A stretch of 60,143 nucleotides of DNA from Oceanobacillus limi (GTDB lineage Bacteria > Bacillota > Bacilli > Bacillales > Amphibacillaceae). The notes beneath the pieces were generated by a model. The model was not told the origin of the DNA. It saw only the letters and a list, made by a program, of their open reading frames with translations, and made no database searches. Of this stretch, positions 22,588 to 31,832 are shown one piece after another (the stretch's first letter is position 1; each line of letters opens with the position of its first letter). The stretch covers positions 1 to 60,143 of the forward strand of contig NZ_FOHE01000020.1 of NCBI RefSeq assembly GCF_900111445.1, given 5' to 3'. The position numbers and the translations under genes are program-made.

Positions 22588-24541
22588 ATTTTAAACAATG
22601 CATATAATTTTCTGCTTGATCCCAGGGTACAGTGAAACCTTGTCCTTTCGCACAGAATATAGAATTAGACGAATATTGCGGATCTGAACCTTTTTGATAG
22701 CCAATTCGTTGTATCACTTCCGCTTCATTATGACAACGACCATACCCACCAAAACGTAAACTTATAACTCCTTTTCCATGCGTAGAAGAAGCTAATTCAG
22801 CTTGGTAGTTCATAAATGTTGCAACTGGAACTTTACCAACTATTATTGCTTTCTCTTCTTCAGTTTTAGGTGTCTCAAAAAATCCATTTGCCTGCTGGAT
22901 ATCAGTTAGCACTTTACCCATATCATCCAAGTCGACTTTGATCTTAAAATCGTAATAAGGTTCTAATAATATATTTTCAGCTTTTTCTAGACCCTGACGT
23001 AAAGCGCGGTAGGTTGCCTCACGAAAATCACCACCCGAAGTATGCTTAGGGTGTGCACGCCCAGTCAATAATGTAATTTTCACATCAGTTAAAGCTGAAC
23101 CTGTAAGTAACCCGTTATGGTTACGTTCAAATAAATGCCGTCGCACTAGATTTTGAGTCCCAATTGACATGTCATTTGCATGGCAATTGTTCGCAAACAA
23201 TACTCCACTATTCCTTGGTGCAGGTTCAAGCCTCAAATGCACCTCAGCATGATGTCTTAACGGTTCAAAATGTCCATAGCCTTCCACCGAAGTAGTTAGG
23301 CTTTCTTTGTAAAGGATCTCAGGTTGTTGGAAGGTAACATCATAGTTAAACCTTTTTTTAACAATCTGCTTCAACACCTCTAATTGGATAACTCCCATCA
23401 CATGAATATGAATCTCTTGAAAATACTCATCCCATATCACTTGTAAGGAAGGATCTTCTGCATCTAATCGTTGAAAACAATCAATCATTTCCTTGGTGGA
23501 TATCGATGGATCAAAAACGACTTTTGTTCGTAAAGTAGGCACCATTTCAAAATTTGCTTTCTTTTTAGTTTCTCCAATGCTATCCCCTATCTCGGCTTTC
23601 GTGATCCCAAGAACTGCAAAAAGATCCCCAGCTGTTACTTCATCTACATTCACATGATTTACGCCATTATATACTCTTACATGTGTTATTTTTTCTGTTA
23701 CTTGATTAGCTTCACCACCATAACTCACCTCATCGCGAACACGCAAGGAACCTCTGAAAGCTTTTATAAAAGTAACTCGATTTCCATTTGTATCATGACG
23801 TATTTTATATACCTGGCCAGCAAATTTCTCCTTTGAACTATAGGAAGTATCGGATAGATGATCAACGATATCTAGAAATTCCCTAACCCCTTCATCTTTC
23901 AAGGCCGAACCACGAAAGCATGGGAAGATCCGATTTCTCTTTATCAATTTTTTCAAAGCGTGATACCATTTTTCTGGTTCATAGCCTGTTTCCATATAAG
24001 TATCCAATAGCTGTTCATCTCGCTCAGCAATAAACTCTACTAACATCTCATTCATATTTTCTTTTCGAAAATCACTTGTAAGCTCCACCGCATTATCAGA
24101 TAAATTGGAACGTATCTCAGACATCACCCTATTAATGTCAGCACCTTCGCGATCTGTTTTATTTAGAAAGAAAAACGTTGGCACATTATGTTGCTGCAAA
24201 AGTTGCCAAATTGTTTCTGTGTGGCCTTCAACACCTTCCACAGCACTTAGGATGACAATCGCATAGTCCATTACCTGTATAGCACGCTCCATTTCCGGTG
24301 AAAAATCTACATGGCCTGGAGTATCTAGTAAATAATAAGTAGAACCTTGATAGGTGAATATCGCTTGATCGGCGAAAATAGTTATCCCCCTTTGTTTTTC
24401 AATCTCATGACTATCCAAAAAGATATCTTTATGATCAACTCTTCCACGGTTATGTATTGTTTTCGTATGATAAAGCAGTTGCTCCGAAAATGTCGTTTTT
24501 CCAGCATCCACATGTGCTAAGACTCCGATTGTTTTTTTCAT
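22586..24541 (-). CDS. Tet(M)-like ribosomal-protection GTPase (EF-G paralogue)
   Basis: 651 residues, the length of ribosomal protection proteins rather than EF-G. G-domain motifs: AHVDAGKT (9-16), the RGIT switch, DTPGHVDF (73-80), NKTD (127-130). Domain II and the EF-G-like III-V follow (GKGVISLRFGGYGR near the end). It belongs to the TetM/W/O/S family. Whether this copy protects against tetracycline, another ribosome ligand, or is a housekeeping factor cannot be told: chromosomal paralogues are common in Bacillaceae, and no leader peptide or mobile element is adjacent. Confidence 0.85.
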   Translation of the reverse strand: MKKTIGVLAHVDAGKTTFSEQLLYHTKTIHNRGRVDHKDIFLDSHEIEKQRGITIFADQAIFTYQGSTYYLLDTPGHVDFSPEMERAIQVMDYAIVILSAVEGVEGHTETIWQLLQQHNVPTFFFLNKTDREGADINRVMSEIRSNLSDNAVELTSDFRKENMNEMLVEFIAERDEQLLDTYMETGYEPEKWYHALKKLIKRNRIFPCFRGSALKDEGVREFLDIVDHLSDTSYSSKEKFAGQVYKIRHDTNGNRVTFIKAFRGSLRVRDEVSYGGEANQVTEKITHVRVYNGVNHVNVDEVTAGDLFAVLGITKAEIGDSIGETKKKANFEMVPTLRTKVVFDPSISTKEMIDCFQRLDAEDPSLQVIWDEYFQEIHIHVMGVIQLEVLKQIVKKRFNYDVTFQQPEILYKESLTTSVEGYGHFEPLRHHAEVHLRLEPAPRNSGVLFANNCHANDMSIGTQNLVRRHLFERNHNGLLTGSALTDVKITLLTGRAHPKHTSGGDFREATYRALRQGLEKAENILLEPYYDFKIKVDLDDMGKVLTDIQQANGFFETPKTEEEKAIIVGKVPVATFMNYQAELASSTHGKGVISLRFGGYGRCHNEAEVIQRIGYQKGSDPQYSSNSIFCAKGQGFTVPWDQAENYMHCLK

Positions 24542-24636
24542 TTGCTCACCCTCTAAATATCTCTTAAGCTATTATAACAAATACGTTCATTCACTGCCTT
24601 ATTTAATCCATTTAGTGATGCCTGGCAGTATATAAA

Positions 24637-24672
24637 AAAATCCCCAACCATGCAGGTTGAAGGATTTTAAAA
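24637..24672 (-). terminator. terminator of the barrel-fold gene
   Basis: On the minus strand AATCCTTCAACC pairs with GGTTGGGGATT (one bulge/mismatch), then T7. Confidence 0.75.
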
Positions 24673-24674
24673 GA

Positions 24675-25349
24675 TTAGGCTGACTGCTCCATTTCCGATA
24701 TATCAAACGAAATTACTCGATTCGTTTGTGGATTATATACTACATTTCCTCTTACTTTCAATTGACCTTGAGGTGATTGTAACGTAAACTCGTATGTTTC
24801 CTTCGTCTTAGTTGATGAAATCTCTGTTGTATCAACAGCATTATAATCTGTTATATTTTGATTTGGGTATGCAGTTTGAACGACCTCTAGTAAATACTTC
24901 CCCCATTTTTCCTCTTCTAGTTCTGGGTCAGGAATAATCTCTACATTAATGACTCCAACACTTGGGTTTGCGCCTAACGCCTCGAACGCCTTTCGGTGAA
25001 GGTTAATTTGATTTGCACTAAATTCAGGGACTGTATCAACAACCGTTACAATAATTTCTCTACCTGGTAGGGAAGTATTTCTAATTTTTAAGGACTGACC
25101 ACATTGATACGGTGCATTTACTCCGACTGCTGCGGTCATAAATTCATTTTCAGACCACGGAATTCCACACTTAGTGTTCGGCCCACCTTCTGTCCATGTC
25201 GCTCGTCCGTTTATAGGTTGTTGTCGATGCCAAGCAAAATGGCTAATTCCTCCATAAGGATAGAAATATAAATTTGGAGATGGAAAGGCCATATAAAACG
25301 GATTGAAATAATAAGGACTTACTTGTTGGTATGAATAATTTGGATACAT
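24675..25349 (-). CDS. RlpA/expansin-like barrel protein with DUF3889-type C-terminus
   Basis: 224 residues from ATG 25349 (AGGAGG upstream); an upstream in-frame extension has no RBS. The N-terminus is Tyr/Pro/Phe-rich without a signal peptide. About 45-130 is a double-psi beta barrel: NGRATWTEGG, CGIPW, FMTAAVGV, VTVVDTVPEF, NLHRKAFEALG, as in RlpA and expansins but with the general-acid aspartate pattern VVD kept. About 140-224 matches DUF3889-like domains (LKVRGNVVYNPQTNRVISFD). Possibly spore-coat located. Confidence 0.7.
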   Translation of the reverse strand: MYPNYSYQQVSPYYFNPFYMAFPSPNLYFYPYGGISHFAWHRQQPINGRATWTEGGPNTKCGIPWSENEFMTAAVGVNAPYQCGQSLKIRNTSLPGREIIVTVVDTVPEFSANQINLHRKAFEALGANPSVGVINVEIIPDPELEEEKWGKYLLEVVQTAYPNQNITDYNAVDTTEISSTKTKETYEFTLQSPQGQLKVRGNVVYNPQTNRVISFDISEMEQSA

Positions 25350-25439
25350 AATTTTCCTCCTATCTAAAGCATAACCTTTAGTAAGATATGCACCTACATG
25401 GTTGACCCGTGACGGAAGCAATTCCATTCTTATAAACCA

Positions 25440-26069
25440 TTAACTAACTCGTTTCGATTGTTCCGCCCCCTTAATCTTTTCGTAAATCAGTTCTAGTTTT
25501 GTAAAGCCCCACTGTAATGCTACACCTTGTATAACGATTCCTACGATAGAAGTTATCGTCAGTAACCAAATCGATATATCATGATTAATTGTAAAGATCT
25601 CGTGTCCAAAGAATAACATATGACCTAAAATGACGTAGATTGCATTAAAGTAGCTAATTATTGACTCCTCTAAATTCAAAATGATTGCTGCCTCCAATAA
25701 GAAAAGACCTAGAAGTACCAGCACCACAATTGAAATAGATTGTATCTTCATTTTATTTACATACGGCAATATATAGTATTTTGCTATTGTCTTGATTCGA
25801 AAAAAGTAAAATAAACGAACAACCCTGGCAATCTGGAAAAACTGATCAAACGGAATAATAGCTAATAATAGAAAAGGGTTTTTCTTAATAAACACCAACT
25901 TTTCTGTTGAGAACAAAAATCGCAACAAAAAATCAACAAAAAAAATAAACCAAACCAACCAATTTACCATTGAATTATACGTGTTTTCTGTCCACAACGT
26001 AATGATCGTAAGCATGACAAGAAGAACCATCATGCTTTCATACGTAATTTTAATTAATTTTTGCAACAT
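25440..26069 (-). CDS. six-helix channel-like protein without a K+ selectivity filter
   Basis: 209 residues. Layout of a voltage-gated cation channel subunit: S1 about 10-26, S2 about 33-51, S3 about 63-74, an S4-like helix with repeated arginines (ARVVRLFYFFRIK), S5 about 108-131, a pore-helix-like stretch (SYFNAIYVILGHM) and S6 about 165-187. The TVGYG filter expected after the pore helix is absent; the matching place reads MLFFGHEIF. It may be a non-selective or non-conducting relative. The family is inferred from layout only. Confidence 0.6.
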   Translation of the reverse strand: MLQKLIKITYESMMVLLVMLTIITLWTENTYNSMVNWLVWFIFFVDFLLRFLFSTEKLVFIKKNPFLLLAIIPFDQFFQIARVVRLFYFFRIKTIAKYYILPYVNKMKIQSISIVVLVLLGLFLLEAAIILNLEESIISYFNAIYVILGHMLFFGHEIFTINHDISIWLLTITSIVGIVIQGVALQWGFTKLELIYEKIKGAEQSKRVS

Positions 26070-26193
26070 AATTCCCCTCTTTGATTCTCATTACCTATTT
26101 ATTATAGAGGAAATTGATAAGTTGTGGTATAGGGTTAGCAATAAAGTGCACCATAATCTTAAATTAAATTTGATTGAAGAGAGGTTCTTAACA

Positions 26194-27063
26194 ATGTTTA
26201 AACATATTAAGGAATTACAATACAATGCGAAGCCAACAAAACCGGACCCAGTATATGCAAAAAAGCTCCAAGAGATACTTGGTGGTCAATTTGGTGAAAT
26301 AACCGTAATGATGCAATATCTTTTCCAGGGTTGGAATTGTAGAGGCGAACAGAAATATCGAGACATGTTACTTGATATAGGAACAGAAGAAATTGCACAT
26401 GTAGAAATGCTTGCCACAATGATCGCTCAATTATTGGATGGTGCTCCTGCAAAAGAACAAGATGCGATCGTTGATCAAAACCCTGCAGTAGAAGCTGTTT
26501 TAGGTGGTATGAATCCACAGCATGTTATTGTATCAGGATTAGGTGCGAAAGCTTCTGACAGCGTCGGTTACCCATGGACATCCCGTTACACCATAGCTAG
26601 TGGAAATCTCCTAGCAGATTTTCGAGCAAATCTGAATGCTGAATCACAAGGAAGATTACAGGCCGTGCGATTATACGAATCCACTACAGACCCTGGTGTA
26701 AGGGACATGCTGTCTTTTCTAATTGCAAGAGATACCATGCATCAAAACCAATTTATGGCTGCCATTGAAGAACTCGAACAAAATCAAAAGCCAATTGTTC
26801 CGAGCACTTTCCCTCAAGAATTAGAAAAACAAGAAGTCTCCTATTCTTTTATGAATTTTTCGGAGGGAGAAGAAAGTGCACAAGGGAGATGGGCAACCGG
26901 ACAAAGCATGGATAAACAAGCCAATTTTGAATATATTGCAAACCCGGAAGCAATGGGACAAGTTCCCAATTTAAATCAAGCACCTGCATATATTCACGAT
27001 ACACCGATACCAGGTCAAACTAGCCCAAAAGCTGATTCCGCATCCCATACTCAGAATAATTAA
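26194..27063 (+). CDS. manganese catalase
   Basis: Dinuclear-Mn catalase that dismutates hydrogen peroxide, 289 residues. Four-helix-bundle ligands align with the L. plantarum enzyme: E35, E66, H69, E150 and H183 (E35, E66, H69, E148, H181 there), in QFGEIT, TEEIAHVEM, NLNAESQ and DTMHQNQF. The C-terminal tail is Pro/Asn-rich. ATG 26194 is used; longer upstream frames cross the divergent channel promoter region. In Bacillus such proteins include spore-coat enzymes (CotJC relatives), though this is the longer catalase type. Confidence 0.93.
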   Translation: MFKHIKELQYNAKPTKPDPVYAKKLQEILGGQFGEITVMMQYLFQGWNCRGEQKYRDMLLDIGTEEIAHVEMLATMIAQLLDGAPAKEQDAIVDQNPAVEAVLGGMNPQHVIVSGLGAKASDSVGYPWTSRYTIASGNLLADFRANLNAESQGRLQAVRLYESTTDPGVRDMLSFLIARDTMHQNQFMAAIEELEQNQKPIVPSTFPQELEKQEVSYSFMNFSEGEESAQGRWATGQSMDKQANFEYIANPEAMGQVPNLNQAPAYIHDTPIPGQTSPKADSASHTQNN

Positions 27064-27092
27064 TCAAACTAAGAAACTTTTAGTTCAGGATA

Positions 27093-27124
27093 AACCGAAT
27101 GAGTGAGACTCATTCGGTTTTCTT
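27093..27124 (+). terminator. terminator of the Mn catalase gene
   Basis: AACCGAATGAGT and ACTCATTCGGTT form a perfect stem with loop GAG, followed by TTCTTTT. Confidence 0.9.
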
Positions 27125-27290
27125 TTGAGGTCACATCTCCTCTTAAGCCTCCTTTCATCCTCTCGTTTTAGTTAGGTGTTTATATGCCTTAACCTTTTAC
27201 TTAAACTGTTATTACCAAATACTAGAAAAAAGGAATAGTTGGGAGCCTGTAGCAAATACTACTTAAAAAACAGAAAGCAGGTATATACTA

Positions 27291-27989
27291 ATGGAAATAA
27301 CAGAGCTTCTTACCCGTGCCATTCTTTCTTTTATCGTGTTGTTTATTCTGGCCCGAATAATGGGAAGAAAAGAAATTAGCCAAATGACCTTTTTTAATTT
27401 TGTGTCAGCAATTGCTATTGGGTCGATTGCTGCAACTCTTGTTACCAATGAGAATTTTGGAATAACTAATGGAATAATTGCTCTAAGTGCTTGGGCTGTA
27501 TTTACGATTGCTATGGGTATAATTGACATTAAATTTAAAAAGGCTCGTAAAGTGACAACTGGTGAACCGATTATTGTTATTAAAAATGGAAAAGTGATGG
27601 AAAACTCGCTTCGAAAAACTCGATTAGACATGGATTCACTCACCTCTTTATTAAGAAAAAACAAGGTTTTCTCACTAACTGATGTTGATTACGCAATTTT
27701 CGAAACAAGTGGTAACCTGTCTGTTAAGTTAAAAGAAAACAAATTACCACTAACAAGGGAGGATATGAATATTCTGAACTCCACCGCAAAAATTTACCCA
27801 ACCGCTACGGAAGTCATATCTGATGGCATCATTAACACCAATAACCTAAAAAGACTTAATTTAGATGAAAATTGGATTGAACAACAGCTCCAGCTAGCAG
27901 GAATAAATTCTCTATCTGAGGTTTTTTATGCAGAGGTGCAACCGGATGGATCATTGTATATTGACAACAAAGATGATTTTGTGCAATAA
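27291..27989 (+). CDS. DUF421 membrane protein, YetF/YrbG family
   Basis: 232 residues. Three N-terminal membrane helices (RAILSFIVLFILARIMGRKE, NFVSAIAIGSIAATLV, IIALSAWAVFTIAMGII), then two cytosolic DUF421 subdomains with RKTRLDMDSLTSLLRK and VDYAIFETSGNLSV. Full family length. Function of the family is unclear; B. subtilis YetF-type proteins are spore-membrane associated. RBS is weak (GCAGGT). Confidence 0.85.
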   Translation: MEITELLTRAILSFIVLFILARIMGRKEISQMTFFNFVSAIAIGSIAATLVTNENFGITNGIIALSAWAVFTIAMGIIDIKFKKARKVTTGEPIIVIKNGKVMENSLRKTRLDMDSLTSLLRKNKVFSLTDVDYAIFETSGNLSVKLKENKLPLTREDMNILNSTAKIYPTATEVISDGIINTNNLKRLNLDENWIEQQLQLAGINSLSEVFYAEVQPDGSLYIDNKDDFVQ

Positions 27990-28089
27990 AGTGAAGCTTC
28001 AATCCATGGGTATTTTATTCATTCCCGCTTATTGTTAGATGAACGAAATGGATATTCGACTTTTAGTTTATCCCTCTTTGGTTTTACTG

Positions 28090-28190
28090 TAGGTTTGGAG
28101 TGGAGATCTTACGAGACACAGGACGTGCTAGTGCCTACAATTCGACAGGACGCCGCGTTTGATGTCGTCCTATCAGTTAAATGCGGATAA
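28090..28190. repeat. dispersed repeat type B, copy 1
   Basis: GC-rich non-coding patch containing ACGTGCTAGTGCC (28123-28135), CGACAGGACGCCGCG and GTCGTCCTA. The 13-base core is identical to that at 32346-32358, and flanking blocks are also shared. It contains an inverted repeat: AGGACG...CGTCCT. Confidence 0.65.
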
Positions 28191-28278
28191 ATTTGGAAAT
28201 TATTTATTTTTCGTCCTTAGGTGTACAAGTAGTGCATATAAATGGTGAAGGAAAGAGGTACACTAGGAGGAGAATAAT

Positions 28279-28554
28279 ATGTTTTTTTTATTGGAGAAAG
28301 CAGTGCTAGGAATGGCATCCCTTCGTTTATTATCTGGATTCATCGAAATTTTCGCTGCATTTTTAATGATCCGCTTCAATGATGTAGAGAAAGCATTAAT
28401 TGTAAACAGCTCCCTGGCCTTCATCGGTCCATTGGTTTTACTATTAACTACAACCATTGGTCTATTTGGAATAGCTGATCAATTATCTCTTAAAAAATTC
28501 TTTTGGATTTTTCTTGGTGTAGGGTGCATTATTTATGGCGTAAAGGGAAATTAA
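28279..28554 (+). CDS. YqhV/DUF2619 family small membrane protein
   Basis: 91 residues, three predicted membrane helices. MASLRLLSGFIEIFAAFLMI and NDVEKALIVNSSLAFIGPLV match the conserved pattern of B. subtilis YqhV (SRL..ELTAA, NDV.KA.VVNS.LA.VGP). YqhV lies next to the spoIIIA operon in B. subtilis; here it is alone. RBS AGGAGGAG. Function unknown. Confidence 0.8.
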   Translation: MFFLLEKAVLGMASLRLLSGFIEIFAAFLMIRFNDVEKALIVNSSLAFIGPLVLLLTTTIGLFGIADQLSLKKFFWIFLGVGCIIYGVKGN

Positions 28555-28574
28555 ATGAATGTTACATACTTCCG

Positions 28575-28604
28575 ATCCACTGCTGAATGCAGTGGATGTT
28601 TTTA
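28575..28604 (+). terminator. terminator of the yqhV-like gene
   Basis: ATCCACTGC and GCAGTGGAT stem with loop TGAAT, then GTTTTT. Confidence 0.85.
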
Positions 28605-28707
28605 TTTGGCTGATCCTTACAAACTTTTACAACTATTAACTCGAAGATATTATATTTTTTCTTTGTTTAGGTAAACTATAAACACGCTTTATTAAGGGGG
28701 TGAAATA

Positions 28708-29208
28708 TTGGGAGTTCTAAGTGGAAAATCCGAAGAAGAACCTTTGCATTCAGGTGAAGTTTATCATCTTTGGTCCTATTTATTTAACGCAAAAGGGTAT
28801 CTAGTTACAACGCAGGTTTTGATAAATCACACTGGCGACAACGATTTAAAAGCATTTTTAGAGGAACTGTTAGAAAGTGTCTTTACACAGGAAGCCCAAC
28901 AGGTTGAAGCTTTGTTAAAAGAGACTGGAATCCGTCTGCCACCAGCACCACCAGATCGTCCAAATGTGGAGGTACAGGACATTCCTGCAGGAGCAAGATT
29001 TAATGATGCTGAAATAGCTATTTTAATCCAAAAGGAATTAATTTCTACCAAAGTTCAATGTAGCTATATTATGGGGATAGCAAATCGTGAAGACATCCGT
29101 GAGATGTTTGGCGATTTTCATACACAAAAAGAAGAAAATGAGGTTAAACTCTTACAAATAACAAAGGACAAAGGCTGGATTGTACCACCGCCAATAAATG
29201 TAAAATAA
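28708..29208 (+). CDS. DUF3231 family protein (CotF-like helical bundle)
   Basis: 166 residues, starting at TTG 28708 behind AAGGGGGTGA. All-helical protein of the DUF3231 family: [20 protein letters not shown], then [20 protein letters not shown], the loop LPPAPPDRP, and a second helical pair. Family members are small spore- or stress-associated proteins with a ferritin/CotF-like bundle. Function unproven. Confidence 0.8.
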   Translation: MGVLSGKSEEEPLHSGEVYHLWSYLFNAKGYLVTTQVLINHTGDNDLKAFLEELLESVFTQEAQQVEALLKETGIRLPPAPPDRPNVEVQDIPAGARFNDAEIAILIQKELISTKVQCSYIMGIANREDIREMFGDFHTQKEENEVKLLQITKDKGWIVPPPINVK

Positions 29209-29243
29209 AAGACAGCATTCTTGAAAAGGCAAGGAGTAGAAAA

Positions 29244-30485
29244 ATGGTGAAATCCAAAAATAAAGGAATGGTAATTGCTGCAATAGGTTCCATTCCTCTT
29301 ATTATGACCCTCGGCAATTCTATGTTAATACCGATATTTCCAGATATGAAATCATCCTTAAACATTTCCCAAATGCAAGTTAGTCTAACCATAACCGTAT
29401 TTTCAATTGCTGGAGCTATCTTCATTCCAATTGTTGGTTATTTGTCAGACCGATATTCAAGAAAGATTATCATTATCCCTTCTTTAATCCTATTTGGATT
29501 AGGTGGGTTATTAGCAGGGATCGCTGCAGCTCTTTTTTCGAAAGCTTATATTTGGGTACTAATCGGCAGAACATTGCAAGGGATAGGTGCCGCTGGTACT
29601 GCACCAGTAGCAATGGCCTTAACAGGAGATTTATTTAAAGGTGGAGAACAAAGTCGTGTCCTTGGAATTTTTGAGGCATCCAACGGCCTTGGTAAAGTGC
29701 TCTCCCCGATTATTGGTGCCTTACTTGGTCTGATTATATGGCATTCGGTTTTCTTTGCTTTTCCAGCAATAACCCTCATTTCATTATTACTCGTTCTATT
29801 CTTTGTGAAAGAAAAAAGTAATCGTCAAGCACCGCCACCCTTCCGTAAGTATGTACGAGGTCTTTTCAGTGTATTTAAACATGAAGGTAGATGGTTATTC
29901 ACGACATACTTAGCTGGAGGAACCTGTTTATTTACACTTTTTGGTATTTTGTTTTTTCTTTCAGACAAGCTAGAAACAAAATATGAGATTGATGGTGTAT
30001 TGAAAGGTTTAATTCTCGCAATACCTTTACTGGTTATGGTTACGACCTCCTATATTACTGGCAGTAAAATTGGGAAGAACTTTGAGAAAATGAAAAAGCT
30101 ACAACTAATTGGGTTTGGTCTGATGACACTCTCGTATGGTACCCTTGTGTTTTTAGAGAAGATAATCCCTTTTTTGGCTGTTCTTGCATTGAGTAGTATC
30201 GGTGCTGGATTGATACTGCCTTGTGTAAACAGCTTAATTACTGGAGCAGTAGGAAAAGAACGAAGAGGGTTTGTGACCTCCTTATATGGGTCTGTTCGCT
30301 TTCTTGGAGTTGCACTTGGTCCACCAATATTCTCCCGGTTAATGGAGTGGTCACGCCCAGGATTATTTATATCGATTTCCATTTTCACATTTCTTGTTGG
30401 ACTGCTTGTCTTACTCTTACTACATGTAAAAGGGAAAGATGGTAAGAAAAATACAAAAACAAAATTTCGTTATAAGTATGTTTAA
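29244..30485 (+). CDS. MFS multidrug-type exporter
   Basis: 413 residues, about 12 helices. Motif A between helices 2 and 3 is [10 protein letters not shown], as in drug:H+ antiporters; motif C-like [22 protein letters not shown] in helix 5. RBS AAGGAG. It is preceded by the DUF3231 gene (35 bp gap) and followed by a small HMA-like gene, so these may be co-transcribed. Substrate unknown. Confidence 0.85.
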   Translation: MVKSKNKGMVIAAIGSIPLIMTLGNSMLIPIFPDMKSSLNISQMQVSLTITVFSIAGAIFIPIVGYLSDRYSRKIIIIPSLILFGLGGLLAGIAAALFSKAYIWVLIGRTLQGIGAAGTAPVAMALTGDLFKGGEQSRVLGIFEASNGLGKVLSPIIGALLGLIIWHSVFFAFPAITLISLLLVLFFVKEKSNRQAPPPFRKYVRGLFSVFKHEGRWLFTTYLAGGTCLFTLFGILFFLSDKLETKYEIDGVLKGLILAIPLLVMVTTSYITGSKIGKNFEKMKKLQLIGFGLMTLSYGTLVFLEKIIPFLAVLALSSIGAGLILPCVNSLITGAVGKERRGFVTSLYGSVRFLGVALGPPIFSRLMEWSRPGLFISISIFTFLVGLLVLLLLHVKGKDGKKNTKTKFRYKYV

Positions 30486-30542
30486 AGTTGTAAAAGCTGT
30501 TTTGATGAAGTAATTAATTGCGATTTGAAAGGAGAAACCTCA

Positions 30543-30749
30543 ATGGATGAAGTAACACTTTTTGTAAGGGAGGCAACCTCTGGAGGAAGCATTCAACATA
30601 TTGAAGAAATATTAAACAATGTTGATGGAATAGAACGAGTTTTAGTGGATACGGACGATGGAGAGTTAAAAATTGAGTACAACAACAAACATGTTTCTAA
30701 AGAACGAATAGCAATTACCTTACAACAACATAACTACCATATTATGTAG
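30543..30749 (+). CDS. small HMA-like (ferredoxin-fold) protein lacking CxxC
   Basis: 68 residues from ATG 30543 (GAAAGGAG upstream). Pattern strand-helix-strand-strand-helix-strand (TLFVREATS, IQHIEEILNNVDGIERVLVD, GELKIEYNN, SKERIAITLQQHNYHI) like copper chaperones and P-ATPase metal domains, but the metal-binding CxxC is missing (EATSGGS in its place). Function unknown. Confidence 0.65.
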   Translation: MDEVTLFVREATSGGSIQHIEEILNNVDGIERVLVDTDDGELKIEYNNKHVSKERIAITLQQHNYHIM

Positions 30750-30753
30750 GCAT

Positions 30754-30784
30754 ATGTAATAGTCGGGAAATCCCGACTACATAT
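30754..30784. terminator. bidirectional terminator
   Basis: TAGTCGGG and CCCGACTA stem with an AAAT loop, flanked by ATGTA/TACATAT, between the convergent HMA-like and rpsN genes. Confidence 0.75.
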
Positions 30785-30798
30785 ATAAAATGGCAAAA

Positions 30799-30984
30799 TT
30801 ACCAGCTTGCTTTCTTTAATCCTGGTACTTGTCCTTTATAAGCAAATTCACGAAGGCAGATTCGACATAGCTGAAACTTTTTCAAGACACTGTGTGGTCT
30901 GCCACAATGATTACAACGGCTATACGCACGGACATCATATTTTTGCGGTTTTTGTTGCTTCATAATCAAGGCTTTTCTTCCCAT
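30799..30984 (-). CDS. rpsN: 30S ribosomal protein S14, zinc-binding type, stand-alone copy
   Basis: 61 residues, the short type-Z form of S14. The zinc ribbon is intact: C24-X2-C27 and C40-X2-C43 ([10 protein letters not shown] and LCRICLREF); ends [17 protein letters not shown]. The usual gene of this type lies inside the S10/spc ribosomal operon, but none of that operon is here, so this is either a relocated or a second copy. Stand-alone S14 genes in Bacillus are normally the cysteine-free, zinc-starvation form. Confidence 0.9.
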   Translation of the reverse strand: MGRKALIMKQQKPQKYDVRAYSRCNHCGRPHSVLKKFQLCRICLREFAYKGQVPGLKKASW

Positions 30985-31067
30985 GTTTACAGCCTCCCTT
31001 AAATTTAGTTAAAATATAATTATACACTACTTTATAAAAGAATATCTTATGTAATTTATGGTAATCA

Positions 31068-31682
31068 CTATGGTTTTTTTCTCCAACTAAGGCTGTAAGA
31101 CCTAGGAATTTCAATTCGACAAATCATATCCACTACTGTCGTAGAAATCCATTGACTTATTAGAGCCAAAAATATAATTTCCCAACTTATTATTGCAGCT
31201 GTAATTAAAAATATCATGGAATTGATTATAAATAGTGGCTTACCTGGAAGAATATCTCGATAGTGAGAAATCATTACTGCAACGACACCTACACCACCAT
31301 TCGATACATTATTTCGCATTAGAATACCAATACCAGTTCCTAAAAAAACGGAACCAATTAGGAGATCATAAAAAACATTTCGATTTGGTATGGAAAAGTG
31401 ATTTTCAAAAAAGTCGATTGAGAATGAAGTCATTGTTATCCCAATAAACGTCCATAACGTAAATCGTTTACCAAGATATTTTACACCTATTAACATGAGT
31501 GAAAAGTTAACCAGCCATAATGCTGGTCCCATATTAATATGAAACCAGTAGTTTAGAAGCACTGCTATTCCTCCAGCACCGCCAGATGGAATTGATTGTG
31601 GAAATAAAAATAATCCCATCCCGAATCCCTGACAAATGCCTCCAAGCATAACTAGTCCATGTTTTTTCCAAAATGACCTCAT
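31068..31682 (-). CDS. YitT-family membrane protein
   Basis: 204 residues, five or six membrane helices. Family motifs GICQGFGMGLFLFP, SGGAGGIAVLLNYWF, and the repeat-like MRNNVSNGGVGVVAVMI. The common C-terminal DUF2179 domain of YitT/YpjC proteins is absent: the protein ends soon after the last helix (SLSWRKKP), so it is a membrane-only form. RBS AAAGGAG. Function unknown. Confidence 0.8.
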   Translation of the reverse strand: MRSFWKKHGLVMLGGICQGFGMGLFLFPQSIPSGGAGGIAVLLNYWFHINMGPALWLVNFSLMLIGVKYLGKRFTLWTFIGITMTSFSIDFFENHFSIPNRNVFYDLLIGSVFLGTGIGILMRNNVSNGGVGVVAVMISHYRDILPGKPLFIINSMIFLITAAIISWEIIFLALISQWISTTVVDMICRIEIPRSYSLSWRKKP

Positions 31683-31787
31683 AAGTTACTCCTTTACCAT
31701 ACCATTACTAAGCAGCTGTATGGACAGCCCCCTCCTTCCAACCATATTCCAATCCAAGTCAAATCATGCTAATTGTTTCATAAAAGA

Positions 31788-31827
31788 GGTGCCAGGCACT
31801 TGTCGAATTCGACAAGTGCCTGGCACC
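31788..31827. repeat. nested palindromic repeat, copy 1 (perfect)
   Basis: A perfect 40-bp palindrome: GGTGCCAGGCACTTGTCGAA followed by its exact complement. Each arm contains the smaller palindrome GTGCCAGGCAC. It lies 6 bases from the stop codon of the VOC gene, where it can also act as terminator. Confidence 0.95.
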
Positions 31828-31832
31828 AAATT

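Noticed and set aside
24615-24635. TGCCTGGCA near 24620 as a repeat arm
   Set aside because: Nine bases only, without the flanking GGT/ACC or CTTGTCGA blocks.
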